DNA of 36,972 nucleotides from Bacteroidales bacterium. GTDB taxonomy: Bacteria; Bacteroidota; Bacteroidia; Bacteroidales; DTU049. The DNA lies in contig JAFGWG010000067.1 in NCBI GenBank assembly GCA_016937255.1, forward strand, positions 1 through 36,972, in the 5' to 3' direction. The notes below the pieces were generated by a model, which searched no databases, was not told the DNA's origin, and saw only the letters and a list, made by a program, of their open reading frames with translations. Both the position numbers and the translations under genes were made by a program. This document shows, piece after piece, positions 6,617 through 14,929 of the stretch (position 1 is its first letter; every line of letters begins with the position of its first letter).

Positions 6617-7309
6617 TTAACCTTTACGATTCAAGACATGTAACTTTTCCATGTCTTTGATAATGATCTTTTTGCCTTTTAAATCAATGATGCCATCCTG
6701 CTTGAATTCTGAAAGTAATCTAACCACACTTTCCATCGACATGCCGGATAATTCAGCCAGGTCTGTGCGACTTATATGCGTAAAAACATCAAAACCCTCA
6801 AATTCTTTACCGCTCAAATACAATAAAGTGTTGGCCATTTTCCCGTTCAGTTGCCTTAGTCCAAGATTCATGCACTTGCTAAGCATTACATTGTAATTTT
6901 TGCAATACCATGCAGATAATTCTCTGGCAAATTTGCAACATTCGCTAATCAGTTCTTTAATGGATTCGCTGTTAATCAAGCAAACCTCGCAATCTGTTAG
7001 TGATGCTGCAGAAAAATAATAGGTATTGTCTCCAAAAAGTGAAGTGAATCCAATAAATTCATTTGCTTTTAGAATCTTAATGATTATGTTCTTATCAGAG
7101 CCTTCAATATATACTTTTACCAATCCATCAATTATGTACAAAATATCTCCTACCTGAGTGCCTTCTTTTACAATGGTTTCGCCTTTTTTAAATGTAATAT
7201 GTTTCTTGATTTTTTTGTGAAACTCAAGCTCCTTTTCAGTTTGCATGAAAAAGCAGGAGTCTTTTTCAGCACAATCGTGGCAATTTGTTTTGTTAAGATA
7301 CCGATCCAT
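6617..7309 (-). CDS. FNR-type Crp/Fnr transcription regulator
   Basis: 230 aa, the normal length of the family. N-terminal Cys10, Cys13 and Cys19 have the exact C-x2-C-x5-C spacing of Escherichia coli FNR. Cys110, in DCEVCLINSES, aligns with the fourth FNR cluster ligand (Cys122). The cyclic-nucleotide-binding-like beta barrel spans about residues 35-125 (KGETIVKEGTQVGDILYIIDG). A dimerisation helix and winged helix-turn-helix follow. The recognition helix MESVVRLLSEF keeps the Glu and Arg that contact TTGA in FNR but has Val where FNR has Ser212. It is predicted to sense oxygen through a [4Fe-4S] cluster and to regulate anaerobic genes; cluster binding is inferred from the cysteines. It is divergent from cysS and may be autoregulated. 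Confidence 0.88.
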   Translation of the reverse strand: MDRYLNKTNCHDCAEKDSCFFMQTEKELEFHKKIKKHITFKKGETIVKEGTQVGDILYIIDGLVKVYIEGSDKNIIIKILKANEFIGFTSLFGDNTYYFSAASLTDCEVCLINSESIKELISECCKFARELSAWYCKNYNVMLSKCMNLGLRQLNGKMANTLLYLSGKEFEGFDVFTHISRTDLAELSGMSMESVVRLLSEFKQDGIIDLKGKKIIIKDMEKLHVLNRKG

Positions 7310-7340
7310 TGTGTATCAAATATGTGGTATTTCTAATATA

Positions 7341-7360
7341 TTGATTAATAAACAAATGTA
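7341..7360 (-). promoter_or_regulatory. -7 box of the FNR-type regulator with overlapping palindrome
   Basis: TACATTTG (7360-7353, reverse strand) fits TAnnTTTG. It overlaps TTGTTTATTAATCAA (7355-7341), an imperfect palindrome with FNR-like TTG...CAA ends, at the expected transcription start. The position suggests negative autoregulation. Confidence 0.45.
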
Positions 7361-7454
7361 CATAATTTTCTATTATATCGCCTTTTTCTGAATGTTTTAA
7401 TTTGACATCTTGAGTTATAGGCCTTGATGTCTAAATAATTCCGATGAAAATTAA

Positions 7455-7462
7455 TACCTTTG
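7455..7462 (+). promoter_or_regulatory. -7 promoter box for cysS
   Basis: TACCTTTG fits TAnnTTTG, 16 bases before the cysS ATG. Confidence 0.6.
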
Positions 7463-7478
7463 TCATAGATTTAGTGCT

Positions 7479-8945
7479 ATGGAAAATAAACTGAAGCTTT
7501 TCAACTCATTAAGCCGCAAAAAAGAAGATTTTGTGCCTTTAACAGAAGGTTATGTAGGAATGTATGTGTGCGGTCCAACAGTTTATGGCGATCCTCATTT
7601 GGGTCATGCTCGCCCGGGAATTACCTTCGACATTGTTTTTAGATATCTGCAGCATATCGGATTTAAAGTTCGTTATGTTCGCAATATTACCGATGTGGGG
7701 CACCTTGAAAATGATGCCGATGAGGGCGAAGACAAGATTGGCAAAAAAGCACGTCTCGAGCAACTCGAGCCTATGGAAATAGTGCAATACTACACCAATC
7801 GCTACCATTCTTTTATGAATGCACTCAATGTGCTTCCTCCTTCTATTGAACCCCATGCCTCAGGACACATCATTGAGCAGATGGAAATTATAGACAAGAT
7901 TGTTGATAATGGATATGCCTATGAATCAGAAGGTTCTGTATATTTCGATGTTGAAAAGTACAACGAAAAACACCCGTATGGACTTCTATCCGGTCGCAAT
8001 ATTGAAGAAATGCAAGCCAATACCCGAGAATTAGACGGACAGTCGGAAAAGCGTAAGTCATACGATTTTGCCCTCTGGAAAAAAGCTGCTCCCGAACATA
8101 TTATGCGTTGGAAATCGAAGTGGAGTGATGGTTTCCCAGGCTGGCATCTCGAATGCTCGGCAATGGGCGCAAAATATCTTGGTGAAACTTTCGATATTCA
8201 CGGTGGTGGAATGGATCTACTTTTCCCACATCATGAGTCAGAAATTGCGCAATCAGTAGCAGCCAATGGCAGAATGCCGGTTAAATACTGGATGCATAAT
8301 AATATGATTACCATCAACGGACAAAAAATGGGAAAATCGCTGGGTAATTTTATAACTCTCGAGGAATTTTTCTCCGGAAAACATAAAATGCTTGAGCAAG
8401 CCTATTCTCCAATGACCATCCGCTTTTTTATCCTGCAGGCACATTATCGTGGCACAGTCGATTTTTCAAACCAGGCACTGCAGTCTGCCGGAAAAGCAAA
8501 CGAGCGAATGGTTAAAGCTTTTGGAAGACTTGATGATATCAAAACAACCAACGATGGCGAATTCGATGTTGCAGCACTGCGAAATTCTTGCTATACCGCT
8601 ATGAATGACGATTTCAATACGCCAATATTGATTGCTCATTTATTCGATGCAGTGAAATTTATCAATGCAGTTGCCGATGGAAAAGCAACAATGTCGGAAG
8701 AACAGAAATTGGCTTTGCAAAATATTCGACAGGACTTCATCGTTGATATACTTGGATTAAATTTAGGTGAAGATGAGAGTGCCGGTGAATCCAAAACAGA
8801 TGATATTATGGAACTTCTGCTTGATGTTCGTCGCAAACTCAAAGAAGAAAAGAATTATTCCATGAGTGATTATATTCGCGATGAGCTTGGTGCGAAGGGA
8901 GTTACAATTAAAGATACCAAAGACGGAACAACTTGGGAATTTTAA
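7479..8945 (+). CDS. cysS: Cysteine--tRNA ligase
   Basis: 488 aa class I aminoacyl-tRNA synthetase that charges tRNA-Cys in the cytoplasm. The HIGH-type motif is PHLGH (residues 39-43) in [16 protein letters not shown]. The KMSKS-type loop is KMGKS in [12 protein letters not shown]. The catalytic zinc ligands are recognisable as Cys31 (YVCGPT), the Cys of WHLECSAMG, and His/Glu in [15 protein letters not shown]. The C-terminal part is the helical DALR-like and anticodon-binding region. Length and motif order are normal. It is the first gene of a forward run with the M28 peptidase and the EF-G-like GTPase, and has its own -7 box. High certainty. Confidence 0.98.
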   Translation: MENKLKLFNSLSRKKEDFVPLTEGYVGMYVCGPTVYGDPHLGHARPGITFDIVFRYLQHIGFKVRYVRNITDVGHLENDADEGEDKIGKKARLEQLEPMEIVQYYTNRYHSFMNALNVLPPSIEPHASGHIIEQMEIIDKIVDNGYAYESEGSVYFDVEKYNEKHPYGLLSGRNIEEMQANTRELDGQSEKRKSYDFALWKKAAPEHIMRWKSKWSDGFPGWHLECSAMGAKYLGETFDIHGGGMDLLFPHHESEIAQSVAANGRMPVKYWMHNNMITINGQKMGKSLGNFITLEEFFSGKHKMLEQAYSPMTIRFFILQAHYRGTVDFSNQALQSAGKANERMVKAFGRLDDIKTTNDGEFDVAALRNSCYTAMNDDFNTPILIAHLFDAVKFINAVADGKATMSEEQKLALQNIRQDFIVDILGLNLGEDESAGESKTDDIMELLLDVRRKLKEEKNYSMSDYIRDELGAKGVTIKDTKDGTTWEF

Positions 8946-8952
8946 TTTAGAA

Positions 8953-9960
8953 ATGAAAAAAATGAATAGAATACTGATTTTTGCCCTTGCTGCATTATTT
9001 CTTGCATCCTGCGGAGGAAATAAAGATAACGACAATAACACTAATAATCCTGATACCAATCAGGTGCAAAACATTAATATTCCGCAATTTAACGCAGACA
9101 GTGCGTATGCTTATGTGGCAGCACAGGTTGATTTTGGACCGCGGGTTCCGGGCTCAACAGCCCATGAAAATTGTGCAGAATATCTGATTTCAGAACTTGA
9201 GCGTCACGGACTTGAAGTTACTGTTCAGGAAGCTACGGTAAGAACATACGATGGTACTATTTTTAACGGAAAAAACATCATTGGTAGTTTTGATCCCTCA
9301 AACACAAAGAGAGTAATGCTCTCGTCGCATTGGGATTCTCGTCCATATGCAGATTGGGATCCAGATCCTGCAAATCACCGCACTCCAATTCCGGGAGCAA
9401 ACGACGGCGCATCTGGCGTAGGTATTCTGCTTGAAATTGCACGTCTTTTGGTACAATCACCACCAAAAATTGGAATCGATATCGTTTTTTGGGATATGGA
9501 AGATTACGGCGAGCCCCACGATGGACAAAATAGTGGGAAAGAAGATACTTGGGGGTTGGGCTCTCAATATTGGTCGAAAAACATGCATAAGCCAGGCTAT
9601 AATGCAAATTATGGGATTTTACTCGATATGGTAGGCGCCGAAAATGCAGTTTTCCGAATGGAAGGGTTTTCACAACAATTTGCTCCATCTATTGTTCGTA
9701 AAGTGTGGAATCATGCCAAAGAACTTGGTTATGGCGATCGCTTTATTTTCGAAGAAAGCAACCCCATAATGGACGACCATTATTATGTGAACAAATATGC
9801 CAATATTCCAACAATAGATATTATTCATCAGGATAATACATCAGGTACGGGATTCTTTACTTATTGGCACACGCTTGAGGATAATATGGATAAGATTGAT
9901 AAGCAAACCCTGAAAATGGTTGGCGAAGTGGTTTTGAAGACCATATATTCCGAAAAATAA
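8953..9960 (+). CDS. M28-family zinc peptidase / glutaminyl-peptide cyclotransferase-like lipoprotein
   Basis: 335 aa. The signal peptide ends LFLASC with Cys20 as the lipidation site, followed by an Asn/Asp-rich linker. The M28 fold starts near residue 48. Zinc and catalytic residues are visible: His/Asp in SSHWDSRP, Asp in GANDGASGVG, Glu in FWDMEDYGEP, Asp in LLDMVGAEN and His in FTYWHTLEDN. The sequence, notably GFGPRVPGS-like VDFGPRVPGS and the HWDSRPYAD region, is of the type that includes bacterial glutaminyl cyclases, which convert N-terminal Gln to pyroglutamate on exported proteins. An aminopeptidase role cannot be excluded. The ATG at 8953 lies 7 bases after the cysS stop and gives a proper signal peptide, unlike a longer frame starting inside cysS. 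Confidence 0.88.
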   Translation: MKKMNRILIFALAALFLASCGGNKDNDNNTNNPDTNQVQNINIPQFNADSAYAYVAAQVDFGPRVPGSTAHENCAEYLISELERHGLEVTVQEATVRTYDGTIFNGKNIIGSFDPSNTKRVMLSSHWDSRPYADWDPDPANHRTPIPGANDGASGVGILLEIARLLVQSPPKIGIDIVFWDMEDYGEPHDGQNSGKEDTWGLGSQYWSKNMHKPGYNANYGILLDMVGAENAVFRMEGFSQQFAPSIVRKVWNHAKELGYGDRFIFEESNPIMDDHYYVNKYANIPTIDIIHQDNTSGTGFFTYWHTLEDNMDKIDKQTLKMVGEVVLKTIYSEK

Positions 9961-9970
9961 CATACTTGTT

Positions 9971-11929
9971 TTGAATTCCGAAATCAGAAATATTGCGGTA
10001 CTCGCTCATGTCGATGCCGGGAAAACTTCTTTTTGCGAGCAGATACTTTTTTATTCCGGAGAAATTAAAGAATCCGGCTCGGTTGATCATGGAAATACAT
10101 TCAGCGATTCGCTTCAGGTTGAAAAAGACCGAGGAATATCTGTTCGATCATCCGTTTTCAGTGTTCAGTATGGCGAAATTAAACTCAATATTGTTGATAC
10201 ACCCGGGCACGTAGATTTCTCTGCAGATGTACAACGAATTCTGCAGGTAGTAGATGCAGCCATTCTGATTATTTCTGCAGCCGATTCATTGCAGGCACAT
10301 ACCGAAACGCTGTGGAATGCTTTGCAGAAAAGAGAAATACCCGTATTGCTTTTATTGAATAAAATCGATCGAGAGAGCAGCGATGCCGAATCACTCATTG
10401 CAGAAATGAAGAGAGAATGGAATATCGACCCATTGCTTTTACAGAATTTGCATAATGAAGGCAGCTCTGATTGCCAAATTGAAACGAGATGGTCTTCTGA
10501 TTTGATGTCTGAAGACATTGTAGAACAGATTGTTAGTCAAAATGATGATTTGATGGAATCTTATCTGGAAGGCAATATACCCAAGTTTGATATACTCGAT
10601 CAGCAGATGAAAACCGATGTTTCGGCAGCACGAATTTTACCGGTCTTGTATTCATCAGCAAAAATGGCTCTGGGAATAGAGGAAGTACTTGAATTTTGCG
10701 CAAAATATTTTCCTGTACCAACAGTTTCAGATATACATGAATTTTCTGCACGGGTTTTTGCTTTAGATCAGGATAAAAACCTTGGTAAAATGGCCTTTGT
10801 AAGGGTTTTTTCCGGAAAAACAGAAAACAGACAGCCGGTTTTCAACAAAAGAACCCAAAAAGAAGAAAAACCGGTTCAGATTAGGCGAATTGCAGGCACA
10901 AAATTCGAAGATATTAATGAATTGAATGCTGGAGAAATTGGTGTTTTATATGCTCTTGGCGAAGCGCAGGTAGAAGATATTTTGGGCTCAGGAGATTTCG
11001 AAGTTCCTGAGGTTCAAGCTTTACATACAGCATTGCTCAGTGTACAAGTCAAAGCTGATGATGATAAAGATTATACTCAATTGGCCGCAGCCATGCAAAA
11101 GCTGAATGAAGAAGATCCTTCTTTGGAGCTTGATTGGGATCGCGAAGAGCAGGAATTGCATGTAAAAATATGTGGCTGGATTCAAATGGAAGTGATGGAG
11201 CGAATGATTGAAGATCGCTTTAATATCAAAGCTCATTTTGAAAATCCAACTGTGATTTATAAGGAAACCCCTTCGAAAAAGACCACTGGTTTTGTGCGTT
11301 ATTGGATGCCTAAACCTTGCTGGGCGATTCTGAAATTCGAAATTGAGCCTGCAGAAAGAGGCAGCGGAGTACATTACGAAAGTCTAATTTCTGTGGACGA
11401 TGTTGCTCGAAAATACCAGAACGAAGTGGAGGAAACCATAGAAAAATCACTGAAGCAAGGCATTAAAGGCTGGGAAGTGACCGATTTGAATATTAGACTT
11501 ATAGAAGGCGAAGACCACGAGGTGCATTCACATCCCGGAGATTTTAAGATTGCTACACCCATGGGCATAATGAATGGTTTGCAGAATGGCGGAACCACTT
11601 TACTGGAGCCCATTTTATCGTTTGTGATTAAAGCCGATGAGGATTTGCTGGGTGCGGTGAGTTCAGATATTATTAAAATGCGCGGCACATTCGAAAGCCC
11701 CATGATTCAAGAAGGAAGATTTATCTTGAAAGGAAGACTTCCATTGGCCACTTCGCAGGATTATGCCGTAAAACTCAGTTCTCGTAGTGGTGGACGTGCA
11801 TCTATTTCTACCTCATTTCTCGAATATTGCCCCTGCACCGACGAAGAAGGCGTGATGCGAGAATACCGAGGCATCAGCCCGCTGGATGAAGCCAAGTGGA
11901 TTTTGAAAGCACGTGGTGCGATGCAGTAA
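9971..11929 (+). CDS. EF-G-like translational GTPase of the Tet(M)/Tet(Q)-related type
   Basis: 652 aa, close to Tet ribosomal protection proteins in length. The GTPase domain has AHVDAGKTS (G1), DRGISVRSS (G2), DTPGHVDF (G3) and NKID (G4). EF-G-like domains II-V follow, including the domain IV region (ATPMGIMNGL) and domain V ending SPLDEAKWILKARGAMQ. Such proteins bind the ribosome and hydrolyse GTP. This copy sits among housekeeping genes and is likely a chromosomal paralogue, so drug resistance should not be assumed. The start is TTG, 10 bases after the upstream stop; no ATG or GTG lies between the in-frame stop at 9935 and the G1 motif, so TTG is the only reasonable start. Its last 33 bases are repeated twice downstream. 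Confidence 0.88.
   Translation: MNSEIRNIAVLAHVDAGKTSFCEQILFYSGEIKESGSVDHGNTFSDSLQVEKDRGISVRSSVFSVQYGEIKLNIVDTPGHVDFSADVQRILQVVDAAILIISAADSLQAHTETLWNALQKREIPVLLLLNKIDRESSDAESLIAEMKREWNIDPLLLQNLHNEGSSDCQIETRWSSDLMSEDIVEQIVSQNDDLMESYLEGNIPKFDILDQQMKTDVSAARILPVLYSSAKMALGIEEVLEFCAKYFPVPTVSDIHEFSARVFALDQDKNLGKMAFVRVFSGKTENRQPVFNKRTQKEEKPVQIRRIAGTKFEDINELNAGEIGVLYALGEAQVEDILGSGDFEVPEVQALHTALLSVQVKADDDKDYTQLAAAMQKLNEEDPSLELDWDREEQELHVKICGWIQMEVMERMIEDRFNIKAHFENPTVIYKETPSKKTTGFVRYWMPKPCWAILKFEIEPAERGSGVHYESLISVDDVARKYQNEVEETIEKSLKQGIKGWEVTDLNIRLIEGEDHEVHSHPGDFKIATPMGIMNGLQNGGTTLLEPILSFVIKADEDLLGAVSSDIIKMRGTFESPMIQEGRFILKGRLPLATSQDYAVKLSSRSGGRASISTSFLEYCPCTDEEGVMREYRGISPLDEAKWILKARGAMQ
11891..11923 (+). 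repeat. Gene-tail repeat, copy 1 (inside the EF-G-like gene)
   Basis: The 33 bases encoding AKWILKARGAM, followed by Gln and TAA. This is the resident copy of a repeat also found at 12311 and 13929. Confidence 0.75.
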
Positions 11930-12136
11930 AATGTAATAGAACGCAGAAGAACGCAGACTGGGTGATGATCGCTGATTTTTTATCTGCAGATTTGAGAGAA
12001 CACAGATTATTCAGATTTCACAGATTTGCTTGTAAAATTAAAACCGATACTCTTCATGACGGCTACGCCATCATTCTGAGCCACAGATCGTGTATGCACC
12101 TCGCTCGCTATGCTCGCTGGTGCTGAATTGCTCTTG

Positions 12137-12214
12137 GGTCAGACCTCTCTGCGTCAGCCGAGAGAACTAGCACCGGGGCTGACCTGTCCCGATTTTTATC
12201 GGGAGCGTCTGACC
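12137..12214. repeat. Three-way-junction-like structured element
   Basis: Three perfect stems nest together. The outer stem is GGTCAGAC (12137-12144) with GTCTGACC (12207-12214). One inner hairpin is GTCAGCC (12153-12159) with GGCTGAC (12177-12183). The other is TCCCGAT (12187-12193) with ATCGGGA (12198-12204) around TTTT. It may be a dispersed repeat or a structured RNA; no known family is recognised. Confidence 0.5.
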
Positions 12215-12310
12215 GCTTAGATACGAGAAAATGCTTCTTTGTGAAAACAATCACTAAAAGACATAGCGAAAAGTGAATAACCAGATTCGATTTTTCTATT
12301 TTCCTTTTTG

Positions 12311-12342
12311 AGGTGGATTTTGAAAGCGCGAGCGGCGATGGT
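12311..12342 (+). repeat. Gene-tail repeat, copy 2
   Basis: Reads AGG TGG ATT TTG AAA GCG and on to GTA TAG, encoding RWILKARAAMV and a stop. It differs from copy 3 at 5 of 32 aligned bases and keeps the reading frame and a stop codon. Confidence 0.65.
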
Positions 12343-12379
12343 ATAGAGTTTATATGAAAAACACAAGCGACGGGTAAGT

Positions 12380-12414
12380 GTTCCAAAACACATATTTTTG
12401 GGATAAATTGGAAC
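12380..12414. promoter_or_regulatory. 35-base palindrome, unit 1
   Basis: GTTCCAAAA at the left and TTGGAAC at the right enclose an AT-rich centre, 35 bases in all. A second unit of identical length starts 73 bases later. Confidence 0.5.
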
Positions 12415-12452
12415 GCATATAGGAATAAGTGTTAGAAAAAACAACTATAGGT

Positions 12453-12487
12453 GTTCCAAAACATAAATTTATTAGTATATTTGGAAC
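12453..12487. promoter_or_regulatory. 35-base palindrome, unit 2, overlapping the ATPase promoter
   Basis: GTTCCAAAA and TTGGAAC again delimit 35 bases. The -7 box TATATTTG (12476-12483) lies inside the right arm, 21 bases before the ATG at 12505, so a protein bound here would control the ATPase gene. Confidence 0.55.
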
Positions 12488-12504
12488 GGTAATAATTAAA
12501 TATC

Positions 12505-13913
12505 ATGAGTAGAATAATAGGAAGAGTCTTTGAAAAAGAGGTATTAGACAATGCTTTAAATAGTTCTAGGTCGGAGTTAATAGCTGTATATGCAGACGAA
12601 GAATTGGCAAAACATTTTTAGTTCGGGAGTTTTATAAAAAGAAAATAATATATAGTGTGACTGGCTATAGTGAGGGAAGCATGAAGGTTCAGATTAAGAA
12701 CTTCATGGCTAAACTCATTGAAGTCTCGAAGGAATTCAAAGATGAAAAGCCTAAAGACTGGATAGATGCTTTTGCCCTGCTTAAAAAATACATCATTCAG
12801 TTACCAGAGAAACAAAATAAAAAAGTAGTTTTTATTGATGAATTTCCATGGATTGCAACCAAGAAATCAGGCTTTTTAGCTGCATTTGAAAACTTTTGGA
12901 ATGACTTCTGTGCGGCTCGAACAGACCTTATTGTTGTTGTGTGTGGATCGGCTGCTTCCTATATGGTCAATAAAATCATAAAAAACCCAAAAGGTTTGAG
13001 TAAAAGAATCACAAGAAAGATACATCTTAAGCCTTTTGTTTTGAGGGAAGTTAAAGAATTTTTAGAGCAAAAGGATATACATATGCTGGACTATGAGATA
13101 TTGAAAATATACATGTCGCTTGGTGGAGTAGCTGAATATCTGGAACAGATTCAAAGAGGAGAATCGGCAACAAGTGTCATTGATCGTCTGTGTTTTCAAC
13201 CTGGGGCATATCTTGAAGATGAGTTCGATGAGGTCTTTGAGTCGCTTTTTAATACATCATCGTTTCACAAAAAAATTATTGACGTATTGGCAGCAGGAAG
13301 AAAGAAGGGGATGACGCGTAATGAATTATTACAAGAATGTGAGAATGATTCTGGCGGGCGATTTTCAAAGTCATTAAAAGAATTGGAGATTTCAGGATTT
13401 ATATTAAAATACAACTCCTACAGAGGAAAATCAAAAGAAATTCTTTATCGGATTTATGATGAATTCTGTTTGTTTTATTTGCAATTTATAAAATCGTTTA
13501 AGGGAGATCGCTGGCAGAAATTATACCAGAGGCAGGAGTATAATACATGGTGTGGTTATTCATTTGAAACAATATGTTTAAAACACATTACTGAAATAAA
13601 AAGAGCACTCAAGATTGAAGGCATAGCATCTGAAAACTATGCGTGGAGTAATAATAATGCACAAGTGGATCTTGTCATTGATAGGGCTGACAATTGGATG
13701 AATTTGATTGAAATGAAGTTTTTTAATGATGAATATACCATTGATTCCGACTATTTAATAAAACTCGAAAGAAAAAAGAAGGAGTTTAGAGATGATAAAG
13801 CCAAAAGAAAAGCTCTTTTCTTAACAATGCTTACAACACATGGAGTAAAACAGAATAAATACAGCACTGCTATTGTAGATCATGATTTGACTATTGAGTG
13901 TTTGTTTTCATAA
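12505..13913 (+). pseudogene. AAA ATPase fused to a PD-(D/E)XK-type domain (archaeal-type ATPase/DUF234-like), frameshifted in Walker A
   Basis: From ATG 12505 the frame reads MSRIIGRVFEKEVLDNALNS..., then ELIAVYADEELAKHF and stops. Adding one G at about 12592 converts this to VYGRRRIGKTFLVREFYKKK and joins it exactly to the long downstream frame, restoring a perfect Walker A. The rest of the protein (about 470 aa if repaired) is intact: Walker B KKVVFIDEFPWI, sensor VVCGSAASYM, a winged-helix segment (GMTRNELLQECENDSGGRFS) and a C-terminal nuclease-like motif (AQVDLVID, then LIEMKF). Such two-domain ATPases are multicopy in Bacteroidota and archaea and their function is poorly known. Either a recent one-base deletion or a sequencing error is possible. 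A start at the GTG at 12657 would lack Walker A. Confidence 0.85.
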
Positions 13914-13928
13914 TTATTGCTCTTCCAG

Positions 13929-13961
13929 GCCAAATGGATTTTGAAAGCACGTGGGGCGATG
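13929..13961 (+). repeat. Gene-tail repeat, copy 3
   Basis: Identical to the end of the EF-G-like gene at 31 of 33 bases. It encodes AKWILKARGAM, followed by Val and TGA. It lies 15 bases after the ATPase gene stop, so the ATPase gene is bracketed by copies 2 and 3. Confidence 0.75.
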
Positions 13962-14012
13962 GTCTGAGGATTTTTTAGCAAGCGTATATTGTTTTAACGA
14001 GCTTACTTCCTT

Positions 14013-14633
14013 TTATTCAATAAAGTTAAACACTAATGATATATTGTGAAAATACAGAGACTGAATGGAAGGGTGTTGATTAACATTTAATAAACCATAA
14101 GAGTACCTTAGTTCCGGAGAAAAATTGAAATAGGTAAATTGTTTATTTAACCCTATTCCAAAGTCAATAGCAAAATCAAAATTGGTAGAGAAAGAGCTTG
14201 TATTATCAGGTTTTTTTGAAGCAGGGATTTTAACATTAGGCCCAAAAAAGAAATATGGACTTACATTCTCATTGTTTTTTTTGAAGACAAAATGAGCCAT
14301 AAAATCTAAATCAATTGGCATTACTTCATATTCTGTCTGCGTACCGTCAATATTATTAAAAATGACTTTACTATTATTGAAAGACATTTCTGCTTTCGGG
14401 GAGATTGATAAAAAATTAGAAATTTTATAATCTGCCAAAATTCCTAATCTAAATCCAAAGTTATTTGACAAAGATGCATTGCTTGGAAGCGTTTCATTCT
14501 CAAGTACATTTGAGTAGTTTATCCCAAGATTAAATCCATACTTCATTCGCTTTTCATTCGCAGTGCCTTCTGATTGCGAGAATAAAGTTAAAGAGCTGAC
14601 GATTAGTATAATAACAAAAACTATTTTTTTCAT
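14013..14633 (-). CDS. Outer-membrane beta-barrel protein (PorT/OMP_b-brl type)
   Basis: 206 aa. A signal peptide (KKIVFVIILIVSSLTLFSQS) is followed by alternating amphipathic strands: YGFNLGINYSN, FGFRLGILADYKIS, LSISPKAEMSF, SPYFFFGPNVKIP and FAIDFGIGLNKQFTYFNFSPELRYSYGL. The protein ends in a strand with terminal aromatic residues, HNISLVFNF. This is the common small eight-stranded barrel family of Bacteroidota, often called PorT-like or outer-membrane beta-barrel protein. Specific cargo or role is unknown. No operon partner is obvious; about 300 bases without a gene lie upstream. Confidence 0.82.
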   Translation of the reverse strand: MKKIVFVIILIVSSLTLFSQSEGTANEKRMKYGFNLGINYSNVLENETLPSNASLSNNFGFRLGILADYKISNFLSISPKAEMSFNNSKVIFNNIDGTQTEYEVMPIDLDFMAHFVFKKNNENVSPYFFFGPNVKIPASKKPDNTSSFSTNFDFAIDFGIGLNKQFTYFNFSPELRYSYGLLNVNQHPSIQSLYFHNISLVFNFIE

Positions 14634-14929
14634 GGTTCAATTTAATTTAACGGTCATGTAGATTTTTGTCATTCACTAATTTTGATTAGACAGATGAACG
14701 AGCTTTGTGAAAATATATTGTGGCTAAATCATTAGTGGTGAATATTGTCCCGTCCACATAGTGAGAAGATTTGCTTGTGCTAAATATCAATCTTGATTTT
14801 TGATTTGTTTTTTATTAATTATATCGTTTCATATCTCAGACTTCAGAAGTTTTGCTGCAAAGCCAGTTTTGTTTATAATTTTGAAAAATATTGACTCGGT
14901 GCAGTCAAGTTCTTGAATTTGCCAATAAA
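14634..14929. other. Gene-free spacer
   Basis: AT-rich, no open reading frame of interest and no clear hairpin or repeat seen. Confidence 0.4.

Larger units (their letters stand above)
11930..12504. other. Non-coding accessory stretch
   Basis: No gene is credible here. The first 100 bases carry degenerate CGCAGA/CAGATT runs of a kind common between Bacteroidota genes. A structured element lies at 12137-12214, the second gene-tail repeat at 12311-12342 and two 35-base palindromes at 12380 and 12453. Confidence 0.5.

Noticed and set aside
9971-11929. Tetracycline resistance gene
   Set aside because: It has Tet(M)/Tet(Q)-like architecture, but sequence around the G motifs differs and it lies among housekeeping genes; resistance cannot be claimed from sequence alone.
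11896-12444. Short open frames between the GTPase and ATPase genes
   Set aside because: They show no recognisable protein features and overlap repeats and hairpins.
12657-12700. GTG start for a shorter ATPase
   Set aside because: It would lack Walker A; a one-base repair upstream gives a complete ATPase, so the frameshift explanation is better.
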